Position numbers and translations under genes: made by a program. The notes under the pieces are model-generated. The model was not told the DNA's origin. It saw only the letters and a list, made by a program, of their open reading frames with translations, and did not search any database. Shown one piece after another: positions 8,131-16,153 of a stretch of 39,291 nt of DNA (position 1 is the stretch's first letter; each line of letters opens with the position of its first letter). This DNA is from Microbacterium testaceum. GTDB taxonomy: Bacteria; Actinomycetota; Actinomycetes; Actinomycetales; Microbacteriaceae. Location of the stretch: positions 1 through 39,291 of the forward strand of contig NZ_LDRT01000060.1 in NCBI RefSeq assembly GCF_001476655.1, in the 5' to 3' direction.

Positions 8131-8877
8131 ATGAAAGACGTCAGAGACCGCGAGATCCTCCAGCACCTGCGCTCCGCTCGCGCGGCGACGGTGGCGGAGC
8201 TCGCCGAGGCCACCGGTTCGAGCATCGCCACGATCCGTCGCGACCTGCAGCGCCTCGACGACGCGGGACTCCTGCGCCGCACGCACGGCGGCGCCGTGAT
8301 GGGAGAGGGAGACGCGCCCTTCGCCACGGTCGAACCCGTCAACCGCGACGGCAAGGAGCGCATCGCCCACGCCGCGGCCGAGACGATCCGTGAGGGCCAG
8401 GCCGTGATCCTCGATGTGGGCACGACCACGCTGCAGCTCGCGCGCCTGCTGCGGGGGCGGTCGGTCACCGTCATCACGAACAACCTCGCGATCTACGACG
8501 TGCTGCGCGACGAGCGGGAGACGCACCTCGTGCTGCTCCCCGGTGACTACGACCCGGTCTATCGCAGCGTCGCCGGTCATCTGACCACCGAGTCGCTGCG
8601 CCTCATCCGCGCCGACCATGCCTTCCTCGGCGTCAGCGGTATGTCGCCCGAGGGAGACCTGCGCGACACGACCCTCGCGCAGGTGCCGATCAAGCAGGCC
8701 ATGCTCGCCGCGTGCGACGCGGCGACCGTGCTCGCGGACCACAGCAAGTTCCCCGGCAGCGGTGCCGGACGCATCGCCCTCCCCCTCGCCCTGCGGCGGC
8801 TCATCACCGATGCGCCGCTCGAGGGCCCGATCGTCGAGTCCTTGGGCCGACGGAATGTCGAGATTGTGACTGCATGA
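8131..8877 (+). CDS. DeoR/GlpR-family transcriptional repressor
   Basis: Regulator of 248 aa. Residues about 5-55 form the DeoR winged helix-turn-helix (TVAELAEATGSSIATIRRDL, then LLRRTHGGAV). The C-terminal DeoR sensor domain, with the fold of sugar-phosphate isomerases, carries DVGTTTLQLARLL and ITNNLAIYDVL. Such proteins usually leave DNA when they bind a phosphorylated sugar. It is divergent from the kinase/transport operon and overlaps the GH4 gene (ATGA), so it probably controls both directions including itself. The likely effector is a phosphosugar made by the PfkB kinase or used by NagB or GH4. Confidence 0.92.
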   Translation: MKDVRDREILQHLRSARAATVAELAEATGSSIATIRRDLQRLDDAGLLRRTHGGAVMGEGDAPFATVEPVNRDGKERIAHAAAETIREGQAVILDVGTTTLQLARLLRGRSVTVITNNLAIYDVLRDERETHLVLLPGDYDPVYRSVAGHLTTESLRLIRADHAFLGVSGMSPEGDLRDTTLAQVPIKQAMLAACDAATVLADHSKFPGSGAGRIALPLALRRLITDAPLEGPIVESLGRRNVEIVTA

Positions 8878-10214
8878 AGCTTGCGATGATCGGTGGCGGA
8901 GGATTCCGCACCCCCCTCGTCTACCGGGCCCTCCTCCTCGACCGCGATCCCGGTCGCGTCGACGAGGTCGCTCTCATCGACACCGACGGCGCGCGGCTGC
9001 GCACGATGGCGCGGATCCTCGAGGACCAGGCGCGCGACTTCGCCGATGCACCGCGCGTAAGCGTGCACACGGATGCCGAAGAAGGGCTCCGCGGAGCCGA
9101 CTTCGTGTTCTCGGCCATCCGCGTCGGCGGCATGGCCGGTCGCGCCACCGATGAGCGCATCGGCCTCTCGCACGGAGTCATCGGTCAGGAGACCGTCGGC
9201 TTCGGGGGCATCTCCTACGCGTTGCGAACGCTCCCCGTCGCCATGCAGCTCGCCGAGCTCATCCAGCGCGTCGCGCCCGACGCCTGGGTCATCAACTTCA
9301 CGAACCCCGCGGGTGTCGTCACCGAGGCGATGGGCCGCGTGCTGGGTAAGCGCGTCATCGGGATCTGCGACTCGCCGATCGGCCTCGCCCGGCGCGCGCT
9401 CGGAGCCCTCGGCATCCGGGACTCGGCCGACATCGAGATCGAGTACGCCGGGCTGAACCATCTCGGATGGCTCACGGCGCTCCGTCGCGACGGCGTCGAC
9501 CTGCTGCCGGAGCTGCTGTCCTCGCCCGAGCGCATCGAGTCGTTCGAGGAGGGCGCGCTGTTCGGCGCGGACTGGATTCGCACCCTCGGAGCCCTGCCCA
9601 ACGAGTACCTGCACTACTACTCCTACCGCCGTGACGTGTTGCAGGCCGACCAGTACGCCGCGACCACGCGCGGGCGCTACCTGCTCGACCAGCAGGCCGG
9701 CTTCTGGGAGGAAGCCGCGACCGCTCCGCGGCCGCACGCGGCCTGGGAGGCCTGCCGCCACGAGCGTGAGGTCACCTACATGGCGACCAACCGCGACTCC
9801 GCGGGAATGGGCGACCGCGACGAGGAAGACCTCGTGTCGGGGGGATACGAGAACGTCGCGATCGCCCTCATGCGCGCGATCGCCTACGACCAGTCGGCCC
9901 GGCTCATCCTCAACGTCCCCGGCGGCGGCGTGCTGGCCGGCCTCGACGCCGAAGCCGTGGTCGAGGTGCCGTGCATCGTCGGCGCGGACGGACCGCGTCC
10001 CCTCGAGAGCGCCACGGTCCCGGCGTTCGGCCAGGGTCTGATCACGACCGTGAAGTACGTCGAGCGCCAGACCATCGAGGCGGCCCTCGGCGGTTCGCGC
10101 GCCGCGGCGCTGCGCGCCCTGGCGCACCACCCCCTGATCGACTCGGTACGCGTCGCCCGGGCGCTGCTGGAAGACGCCAGCTCCAGCTTCGCCGACCTCT
10201 CGTACCTGCGCTGA
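8874..10214 (+). CDS. GH4 family 6-phospho-beta-glucosidase
   Basis: NAD- and divalent-metal-dependent glycoside hydrolase, 446 aa, the usual family length. It begins with a Rossmann motif (IGGGGFRTPL) and carries NFTNPAGVVTEA, GICDSPIG (metal-binding Cys) and YAGLNHLGW (metal-binding His), typical of the 6-phospho-beta-glucosidase branch. GH4 enzymes oxidise C3, eliminate, then re-reduce. The ATG overlaps the regulator stop as ATGA, so translation is coupled. Odd: the family normally takes PTS-phosphorylated disaccharides, yet no PTS gene is in the window and the adjacent importer is an ABC system that delivers unphosphorylated sugar. Confidence 0.87.
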   Translation: MKLAMIGGGGFRTPLVYRALLLDRDPGRVDEVALIDTDGARLRTMARILEDQARDFADAPRVSVHTDAEEGLRGADFVFSAIRVGGMAGRATDERIGLSHGVIGQETVGFGGISYALRTLPVAMQLAELIQRVAPDAWVINFTNPAGVVTEAMGRVLGKRVIGICDSPIGLARRALGALGIRDSADIEIEYAGLNHLGWLTALRRDGVDLLPELLSSPERIESFEEGALFGADWIRTLGALPNEYLHYYSYRRDVLQADQYAATTRGRYLLDQQAGFWEEAATAPRPHAAWEACRHEREVTYMATNRDSAGMGDRDEEDLVSGGYENVAIALMRAIAYDQSARLILNVPGGGVLAGLDAEAVVEVPCIVGADGPRPLESATVPAFGQGLITTVKYVERQTIEAALGGSRAAALRALAHHPLIDSVRVARALLEDASSSFADLSYLR

Positions 10215-10218
10215 ACCC

Positions 10219-10255
10219 GGGGGTGCGGCACCGACTCGAACCGTGCCGCACCCCC
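10219..10255 (+). terminator. 13-bp hairpin between GH4 and GH38 genes
   Basis: A perfect 13-bp stem (GGGGGTGCGGCAC at 10219-10231 with its complement at 10243-10255) and an 11-nt loop start five bases after the GH4 stop. It looks like a terminator or attenuator. It also argues that the mannosidase starts at 10306 rather than at the GTG at 10243, which lies inside the stem. Confidence 0.75.
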
Positions 10256-10305
10256 GCACCACCCCCCATGCGGTCCGAACCGCGTCGCCCGAAACCGGAG
10301 ACATC

Positions 10306-13300
10306 GTGCACCAGAACCTCACGCTCGTCGAAGAGCGCATCCACCGCGTCCTCACCGAGCGCATCGTCCCCGCCGTCTACTCGGCCCGCGTTCCCGTGAC
10401 GCTCGCGGCCTGGATGGTCCCGGACGAGCCGGTCCCGGCATCCGAGGCCCTCTCCGCCGCGTACACGCCGTTCGCCGTCGGCGACAGCTGGGGGCGCGCG
10501 TGGTCGACCTGGTGGTTCGAGGTCACCGGCGAGATCCCGGCGGACTGGGCGGGACGCACCGTCGAGCTGCTGCTCGACCCCGGCTTCCAGGGCGACTGGC
10601 CGGGCAACCAGGCCGAGGCGCTCGTCCACACGCCCGACGGCGTGCAGGTGAAGGGCATCCACCCCCGCAACCACTACGTGCGCCTGGCCGACGAGGCGGC
10701 CGGTGGGGAGTCCGTGCACTTCTTCGTCGAGGCCGCCGCCAACCCCGACATCCTCAAGAACGACTTCGTCCCCACGGCCTACGGCTCGAAGAAGACCGCA
10801 CCCGAGGCGCCGATCTACACGTTCCGCACCGCCGAGCTCGCCGTGTTCGAGCCCGAGGTGTGGGCGCTGCAGTTCGACGTCGAGGTGCTCTACCAGCTGC
10901 TCAAGGAGCTGCCCGAGACCGAGCCGCGCCGGCACGAGGTGCTCCGCGCGCTCGAGCGGGCGCTGAACGTGCTGCGCCTCGACGACATCGTCGGCACCGC
11001 CGCCGCCGCGCGCGCCGAACTCGTCGACGTGCTGTCGCGCCCGGCATCCGCCTCGGCTCACCGGCTCTCGGGCATCGGGCACGCGCACATCGACACCGCG
11101 TGGCTCTGGCCGATCCGCGAGACCAAGCGCAAGACCGCCCGCACGTTCTCGAACGTGCTCGCTCTCGCCGAGCAGTATCCCGACTTCCGTTTCGCCGCCT
11201 CGTCGGCCCAGCAGTACGCGTGGGTCAAGGAGCGCTACCCGCACGTGTGGGAGGGCATCAAGGCCGCGATCGCCAAGGGCCAGTGGATCGTCGTCGGCTC
11301 GCAGTGGGTCGAGCCCGACGGCAACCTCCCCGGCGGTGAGGCGATGGTACGCCAGATCACCCAGGGCATGCGCTTCTTCCGCGACGAGCTCGACGTCGAG
11401 ACGCACGGCATCTGGCTGCCCGACTCGTTCGGCTACACCGCCGCGTTTCCGCAGATCGCGAAGCTCGCGGGCCTCGATTGGTTCCTCACCCAGAAGATCT
11501 CGTGGAGCCAGACCAACAAGTTCCCCCACCACACCTTCTGGTGGGAGGGCATCGACGGCTCGCGCATCTTCACGCACTTCCCGCCGATCGACACCTATAA
11601 CTCCACCCTCGAGGGCGAAGAGCTGCACCACGCCGTGCGCCAGTTCCGCGACAAGGGCGTGGCCACCACCTCGCTCGTGCCCTTCGGTTACGGCGACGGC
11701 GGCGGCGGCCCCATCCGCGAGATGATGGAGCGCCAGCGGCGGGTCGAGTCGCTCGAGGGCTCGCCCCGCGTCGAGATCGAGCATCCCGACGACTTCTTCG
11801 CCGCAGCCCGAGCGGAATACCCCGACGCCCCCGTGTGGGTCGGCGAGCTCTACCTGGAGCTTCACCGCGGCACCTTCACGTCGCACGCCCGCGAGAAGCG
11901 CGGCAACCGCGAGGCCGAGCACCGCCTCCGCGAGGCCGAGCTGTGGTGGACCGCCGCCGCCCTGAAGGGAGCGGAGTACCCCTACGACGCGCTCGACCGC
12001 CTCTGGCAGGGCGTGCTGCTGCAGCAGTTCCACGACATCCTCCCCGGCTCGTCGATCCAGTGGGTGCACGAGCAGAACGAGGAGGACTACGCCGCGGCGC
12101 TCGCCGAGCTCGACCGCTCGATCGGCGATGCGCTCGCGGCCGCGGGCCTGTCGGGTGCAGTCGTGAACTCCGCCGATCACGCGCGCCGGTCCCTGGCACT
12201 GGATGCCGAGGGCACCCCGCTCGCGCTGGTCGAGACGCCGGCGCTCGGCGTGGCTTCGCTCACTCCCGTCGCTCCCGTGCACCCCGTGCGCGCCGAGCGG
12301 GTCGGCGACGACCTCGTGCTCGAGAACGGGCTCGTGCGCGTGACGGTCGACGCCCGCGGCCTCGTCACGTCGATCGTCGACCTCGGGGTCGATCGCGAGC
12401 TCGTGCCGGAGGGTCGCGCGGCCAATCTGCTGCGCCTGCACCAGGACCTGCCGAACGCCTGGGACGCGTGGGACATCGACGCGCACTACCGTCACACCTT
12501 CGACGACCTCGACGCCGCCGACGCGATCGAGCTGTCGGTCGACGGCGATCTGCGCGCGCGGGTGAGCGTCACGCGCACCTTCGGCACCTCTCGCCTGACG
12601 CAGACGATCGCGGTGAACGCCGACGACGTGCGCGTGCACTTCGGTGTCGACCTCGACTGGAACGAGCGCGAGAAGCTGCTGAAGGCCTCGCTGCCCTTCG
12701 TCGTGCACGCCCACCACCACAGCGCCGAGATCCAGTACGGCCACGTCCGCCGTGCGACCCACACCAACACGTCGTGGGAAGACGCCAAGTTCGAGGTCAT
12801 GGCCCACCGGTGGGTTCACGTCGAAGAGCCCGGGTACGGCATCGGTGTGACCAACGACGCCACGTACGGCCACGACATCACCCGAACGGTCGGCGCCTCG
12901 GGCGAGGTCGAGACCGAGGTGCGTCTGAGCCTCGTGCGCGCCGCGAACTCACCGGACCCGGTTCAGGATGCCGGTCACCACACGTTCGCGTACGCGGTGC
13001 ACCCCGGCGCCGACATCGCCGCGGTCGTCGCCTCGGGCTACGAGCAGAACCTGCCGCTGCGTCGTCCCGGAGCGGAGGCCGCGACCGTGGAGCCGTGGAG
13101 CGTCCTGCGCTCCACCGACGAGGGCGTGCGCATCGAGGCGGTCAAGCTCGCGGACGACCGTTCCGGCGACGTGATCGTGCGCGTGTACGAGGCCCTCGGG
13201 CGGCGTGCGTCGACGACCCTCGTGCCCGGGTTCGCCGTGGCATCCGTCGACGAGGTCGACCTGCTCGAGCGCCCGCTCCGCGACGACATGGCCCGCTCGC

Positions 13301-13380
13301 GGCGCCTCGCGCACGAGGGTGACGCGATCGAGCTGGAGCTGCGGCCCTTCCAGGTCGTGACGCTCCGTCTGACGCGCTGA
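10306..13380 (+). CDS. GH38 alpha-mannosidase
   Basis: Cytoplasmic retaining alpha-mannosidase, 1024 aa from the chosen GTG at 10306, which follows GGAG by 6 nt. The zinc site is in SGIGHAHIDTAWLWP (H259, H261, D263). The nucleophile is D373 in WLPDSFGYTAAFPQ. LELHRGTFTSHA and FHDILPGSSI, both conserved in bacterial GH38, follow, then the C-terminal beta-sandwich domains. There is no signal peptide, so it trims mannosides after import. A weaker GTG start at 10243 lies inside the preceding hairpin. The gene ends 14 nt from the stop of the convergent GntR gene. Its placement in the divergon with DeoR and GH4 links it to the same glycan pathway. Confidence 0.92.
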   Translation: MHQNLTLVEERIHRVLTERIVPAVYSARVPVTLAAWMVPDEPVPASEALSAAYTPFAVGDSWGRAWSTWWFEVTGEIPADWAGRTVELLLDPGFQGDWPGNQAEALVHTPDGVQVKGIHPRNHYVRLADEAAGGESVHFFVEAAANPDILKNDFVPTAYGSKKTAPEAPIYTFRTAELAVFEPEVWALQFDVEVLYQLLKELPETEPRRHEVLRALERALNVLRLDDIVGTAAAARAELVDVLSRPASASAHRLSGIGHAHIDTAWLWPIRETKRKTARTFSNVLALAEQYPDFRFAASSAQQYAWVKERYPHVWEGIKAAIAKGQWIVVGSQWVEPDGNLPGGEAMVRQITQGMRFFRDELDVETHGIWLPDSFGYTAAFPQIAKLAGLDWFLTQKISWSQTNKFPHHTFWWEGIDGSRIFTHFPPIDTYNSTLEGEELHHAVRQFRDKGVATTSLVPFGYGDGGGGPIREMMERQRRVESLEGSPRVEIEHPDDFFAAARAEYPDAPVWVGELYLELHRGTFTSHAREKRGNREAEHRLREAELWWTAAALKGAEYPYDALDRLWQGVLLQQFHDILPGSSIQWVHEQNEEDYAAALAELDRSIGDALAAAGLSGAVVNSADHARRSLALDAEGTPLALVETPALGVASLTPVAPVHPVRAERVGDDLVLENGLVRVTVDARGLVTSIVDLGVDRELVPEGRAANLLRLHQDLPNAWDAWDIDAHYRHTFDDLDAADAIELSVDGDLRARVSVTRTFGTSRLTQTIAVNADDVRVHFGVDLDWNEREKLLKASLPFVVHAHHHSAEIQYGHVRRATHTNTSWEDAKFEVMAHRWVHVEEPGYGIGVTNDATYGHDITRTVGASGEVETEVRLSLVRAANSPDPVQDAGHHTFAYAVHPGADIAAVVASGYEQNLPLRRPGAEAATVEPWSVLRSTDEGVRIEAVKLADDRSGDVIVRVYEALGRRASTTLVPGFAVASVDEVDLLERPLRDDMARSRRLAHEGDAIELELRPFQVVTLRLTR

Positions 13381-13394
13381 CGGTCGTGCGGGGC

Positions 13395-14153
13395 TCAGCG
13401 CGCGACCAGCGTGGTCTCGAAGCTGTACATGTCGGGGCGGTAGCAGTGATGGCCGAACTCGACCGGCCGGCCGGCCGCGTCGTACGCGACGCGTTCCATC
13501 GTGAGCACGGGGCCCCCGCGGTCGATGTCGAGCAGGGTGCTCTCGTCGCCGTGGGCCCGCCGGGCGCCGATCCTCTGGTTCGCGACGCGGATGATGACGC
13601 CGCGCCCGCGCAGGATCTCGTACAGACCGCGCTCCTGCAGTTGGGCCGTCGTGATGTCGGCGAGATCGAGCGGCAGGTAGTTCGTCAGGACGGCCACGGC
13701 GACGCCGTCGGTCGAGCGTTGGCGGCGGAGGTACACGACATCGGAGCCCTCGGTGATGCTGAGGGCTTCGGCGACGCTCGTGTCGGCGGGACGGACGTCG
13801 TGCTCCAGGACGCGTGTGCCGGGCTGGTGGTGCGAGCTCTTGAGGTCCTCGTAGAGGCTCGTGAGCTCGACCTGCCGGGTGACCTGGCCCTGCACCACCT
13901 GGGTGCCGATGCCGCGGCGCCGCACGAGCAGTCCCTTGTCGACGAGTGTCTCCATCGCGCGGCGGATCGTGGGACGCGAGAGGCCGAGGCCTTCGGCGAT
14001 CGCGATCTCGTTCTGCAGGCGCGCGCCGGGGGCGATGCGACCCGAGCGGATCGCGGCCTCGAGCTCGCGGGCGACCTGGAAGTACAGGGGGATCGGCCCC
14101 GTGCGATCGAGGTCGGTCAGCATTTCGGCGATGAGCACCACGTCGTCGGCCAC
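13395..14153 (-). CDS. GntR/HutC-family repressor, probable inositol regulator
   Basis: 252 aa. The N-terminal GntR winged helix reads PIPLYFQVARELEAAIRSG, then LGLSRPTIRRAMETLVDKGL. The C-terminal UTRA effector-binding domain spans about residues 95-245 and ends with HHCYRPDMYSFETTL. The start is GTG at 14151-14153, preceded by GGGGGTGG; an ATG ten codons in (14121-14123) would also give a complete protein. It is divergent from iolC, the position of iolR in Corynebacterium, where a GntR-type protein represses iol genes. It probably binds the dyad at 14235-14248. The effector is likely an inositol breakdown intermediate (inferred). Confidence 0.88.
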   Translation of the reverse strand: MADDVVLIAEMLTDLDRTGPIPLYFQVARELEAAIRSGRIAPGARLQNEIAIAEGLGLSRPTIRRAMETLVDKGLLVRRRGIGTQVVQGQVTRQVELTSLYEDLKSSHHQPGTRVLEHDVRPADTSVAEALSITEGSDVVYLRRQRSTDGVAVAVLTNYLPLDLADITTAQLQERGLYEILRGRGVIIRVANQRIGARRAHGDESTLLDIDRGGPVLTMERVAYDAAGRPVEFGHHCYRPDMYSFETTLVAR

Positions 14154-14210
14154 GCGGCCACCCCCGATCGTCTTTGTCGCGACATCTTCACATCATGGTA
14201 GTGGCGCACC

Positions 14211-14248
14211 TTCACACCCCACCCCCCTTGTGCTATTGTCAGGACAAT
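14211..14248 (+). promoter_or_regulatory. iolC promoter overlapped by an operator dyad
   Basis: TTCACA (14211-14216), a 17-bp spacer and TATTGT (14234-14239) form a plausible promoter. The dyad ATTGTC-AG-GACAAT (14235-14248) covers the -10 box. Its core TGTCAGGACA fits 9 of 10 positions of the C. glutamicum IolR consensus as I recall it (KGWCHTRACA). Binding there would block initiation. Confidence 0.65.
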
Positions 14249-14283
14249 TACGCACGACTGAAGAGAGAGTTGTACAGCGAGGT

Positions 14284-15243
14284 ATGACCAGCAACGCTTC
14301 CGCCCCCGATGTCCTGGCCCTGGGCCGGCTCGGCGTCGACATCTACCCTCTCCAAACGGGCGTGGGCCTCGAGGCCGTCGAGACGTTCGGCAAGTTCCTC
14401 GGGGGGAGCGCGGCGAACGTCGCCGTCGCCGCCGCCCGGCTCGGGCGAGACGTCCGTCTGGTGTCGCGCGTAGGCGACGACCCCTTCGGGCGCTACCTCC
14501 TGGCCGAGCTCACGCGGCTCGGGGTCGACAACCGCGACGTCCGCGTCGACGAGACCTTGAAGACCCCGGTGACCTTCTGCGAGGTCTTCCCGCCCGACGA
14601 CTTCCCGCTGTACTTCTATCGCGATCCGAAGGCTCCCGACCTCAACATCGTCGAAGACGACCTCGACCTCGAGGCCGTTCGCGCGGCCCGCATCCTGTGG
14701 TTCACCACGACGGGACTGAGCGTCGAACCGAGCCGGGCGACCCATCACGCCGCTCTCGCCGCGCGCCGCGGCGGCCACACGATCTTCGACCTCGACTACC
14801 GACCCATGTTCTGGGCGAGCCGTGAACAAGCGCGCGCGCAGGTCGACCGTGCGCTCGAGCACGCCACGGTCGCGGTGGGCAACCGCGAGGAGTGCGAGGT
14901 CGCGGTCGGCGAGACCGATCCGCAGCGTGCGGCCGACGCGCTCCTCGACCGCGGTGTCGAGGTGGCGATCGTCAAGCTCGGACCCGCGGGCGTGCTCGCC
15001 AAGACGCGCGAGGAGGCGGTCGTGGTGCCGCCGTACCCCGTCGACGTGGTCAACGGTCTCGGAGCGGGCGACGCCTTCGGCGGCTCGCTGTGCCACGGAC
15101 TCCTGCACGGGTGGGGGCTCGAGCGGATCCTGCGCTTCGCCAACATCGCCGGGGCGATCGTCGCCTCACGCCTGGAGTGCTCCACCGCCATGCCGACGTC
15201 GGACGAGGTCGAGCGGGTCCTCGCGGCGGGAGCGAGCCGGTGA
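14284..15243 (+). CDS. iolC: 5-dehydro-2-deoxygluconokinase
   Basis: PfkB-fold kinase of inositol breakdown: phosphorylates 2-deoxy-5-keto-gluconate to its 6-phosphate. 319 aa. Family marks are LGRLGVDIYPLQ at the N-terminus, FLGGSAANVAVAAARLG, and the C-terminal NGLGAGDAFGGSLCHG with the catalytic Asp. The ATG at 14284 follows GCGAGG; longer in-frame extensions upstream run through the promoter and are not coding. First gene of the iol operon; its stop overlaps the GTG of the aldolase gene. Confidence 0.93.
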   Translation: MTSNASAPDVLALGRLGVDIYPLQTGVGLEAVETFGKFLGGSAANVAVAAARLGRDVRLVSRVGDDPFGRYLLAELTRLGVDNRDVRVDETLKTPVTFCEVFPPDDFPLYFYRDPKAPDLNIVEDDLDLEAVRAARILWFTTTGLSVEPSRATHHAALAARRGGHTIFDLDYRPMFWASREQARAQVDRALEHATVAVGNREECEVAVGETDPQRAADALLDRGVEVAIVKLGPAGVLAKTREEAVVVPPYPVDVVNGLGAGDAFGGSLCHGLLHGWGLERILRFANIAGAIVASRLECSTAMPTSDEVERVLAAGASR

Positions 15244-16136
15244 ACGGCGCGATCACGCCGGACGAGTTCGCTCGACTCCGCGACATCCGGGCCACGGCGC
15301 CCGCGTCGATCGGCGCGGCTCTGCGCGACCGCTCGCGGCGCGAGCTCCTCGGCGCGGACGGCCGGCTCTTCATCGTCGCGGCCGATCATCCGGCCCGCGG
15401 CGCCCTGTCCGTGGGCGACAACCCCACGGCCATGGCCGATCGCTACGAGCTTCTCGATCGCCTGGCGATCGCGCTCAGCCGCCCCGGCGTCGACGGCGTC
15501 CTCGCGACGCCCGACATCATCGACGACCTCGCGATGCTCGGGCGACTCGACGACAAGATCATCGTGGGATCCATGAACCGCGGCGGCCTCCGCGGCGCGT
15601 CGTTCGAGATGGACGATCGCATGACCGCCTATGACGTGCCGACCATGGCACGCCTCGGCATCGACTTCGCCAAGACGCTCGTCCGCATCGACCTCGACGA
15701 CCCGGGCACCGTGTCGACCCTCGTCGCGATGGCGCAGGCGGTCTCGCAGGCCGCCGAGATCGGCCTCCCCCTCATGCTGGAGCCGTTCCTGAGCCGCCAG
15801 ATCGATGGGCGCGTGGTCAACGACCTCTCGACGGATGCCGTCATCCTCTCGATCGCGATCGCCTCCGGTCTCGGGTCCGCCAGCGCCTACACATGGATGA
15901 AACTGCCGGTGGTCGACGACATGGAACGGGTGATGGCCGCCACGACCATGCCGACCCTGCTGCTCGGCGGGGACTCGGGCGCCGACCCCGACGAGACCTT
16001 CGCGTCGTGGGAAGACGCCCTCGCCCTCCCCGGCGTGCGCGGTCTCACCGTCGGCCGCACTCTTCTCTACCCCGCTGACGACGACGTGGCCGCTGCCGTC
16101 GACATCGCCGCCTCCCTGGTCCATCGCGACCTCTGA
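15240..16136 (+). CDS. Cgl0158-type (beta/alpha)8 aldolase, probable IolJ function
   Basis: 298 aa protein of the DeoC/LacD-like barrel family that I know from corynebacterial iol clusters as Cgl0158. Recognisable segments are LFIVAADHPARGALSVG, VGSMNRGGLRGASFEMDDR, KTLVRIDLDD and LLLGGDSG. The ATHAD-type lysine is probably the one in AYTWMKLPV. It most likely splits 2-deoxy-5-keto-gluconate-6-phosphate into dihydroxyacetone phosphate and malonate semialdehyde, replacing the class II IolJ of Bacillus. It starts at GTG 15240 overlapping the iolC stop (GTGA), so it is coupled to the kinase that makes its presumed substrate. Confidence 0.75.
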   Translation: MNGAITPDEFARLRDIRATAPASIGAALRDRSRRELLGADGRLFIVAADHPARGALSVGDNPTAMADRYELLDRLAIALSRPGVDGVLATPDIIDDLAMLGRLDDKIIVGSMNRGGLRGASFEMDDRMTAYDVPTMARLGIDFAKTLVRIDLDDPGTVSTLVAMAQAVSQAAEIGLPLMLEPFLSRQIDGRVVNDLSTDAVILSIAIASGLGSASAYTWMKLPVVDDMERVMAATTMPTLLLGGDSGADPDETFASWEDALALPGVRGLTVGRTLLYPADDDVAAAVDIAASLVHRDL

Positions 16137-16153
16137 CCACCCCGAAGGAAGTC

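Noticed and set aside
10243..10305. Longer N-terminus for the GH38 enzyme from the GTG at 10243.
   Set aside because: That codon lies within the downstream arm of a 13-bp hairpin, and the family start fits 10306.
10042..12873. Long minus-strand open frame over the GH4/GH38 genes.
   Set aside because: Shadow of the real plus-strand genes; no recognisable fold or start signal.
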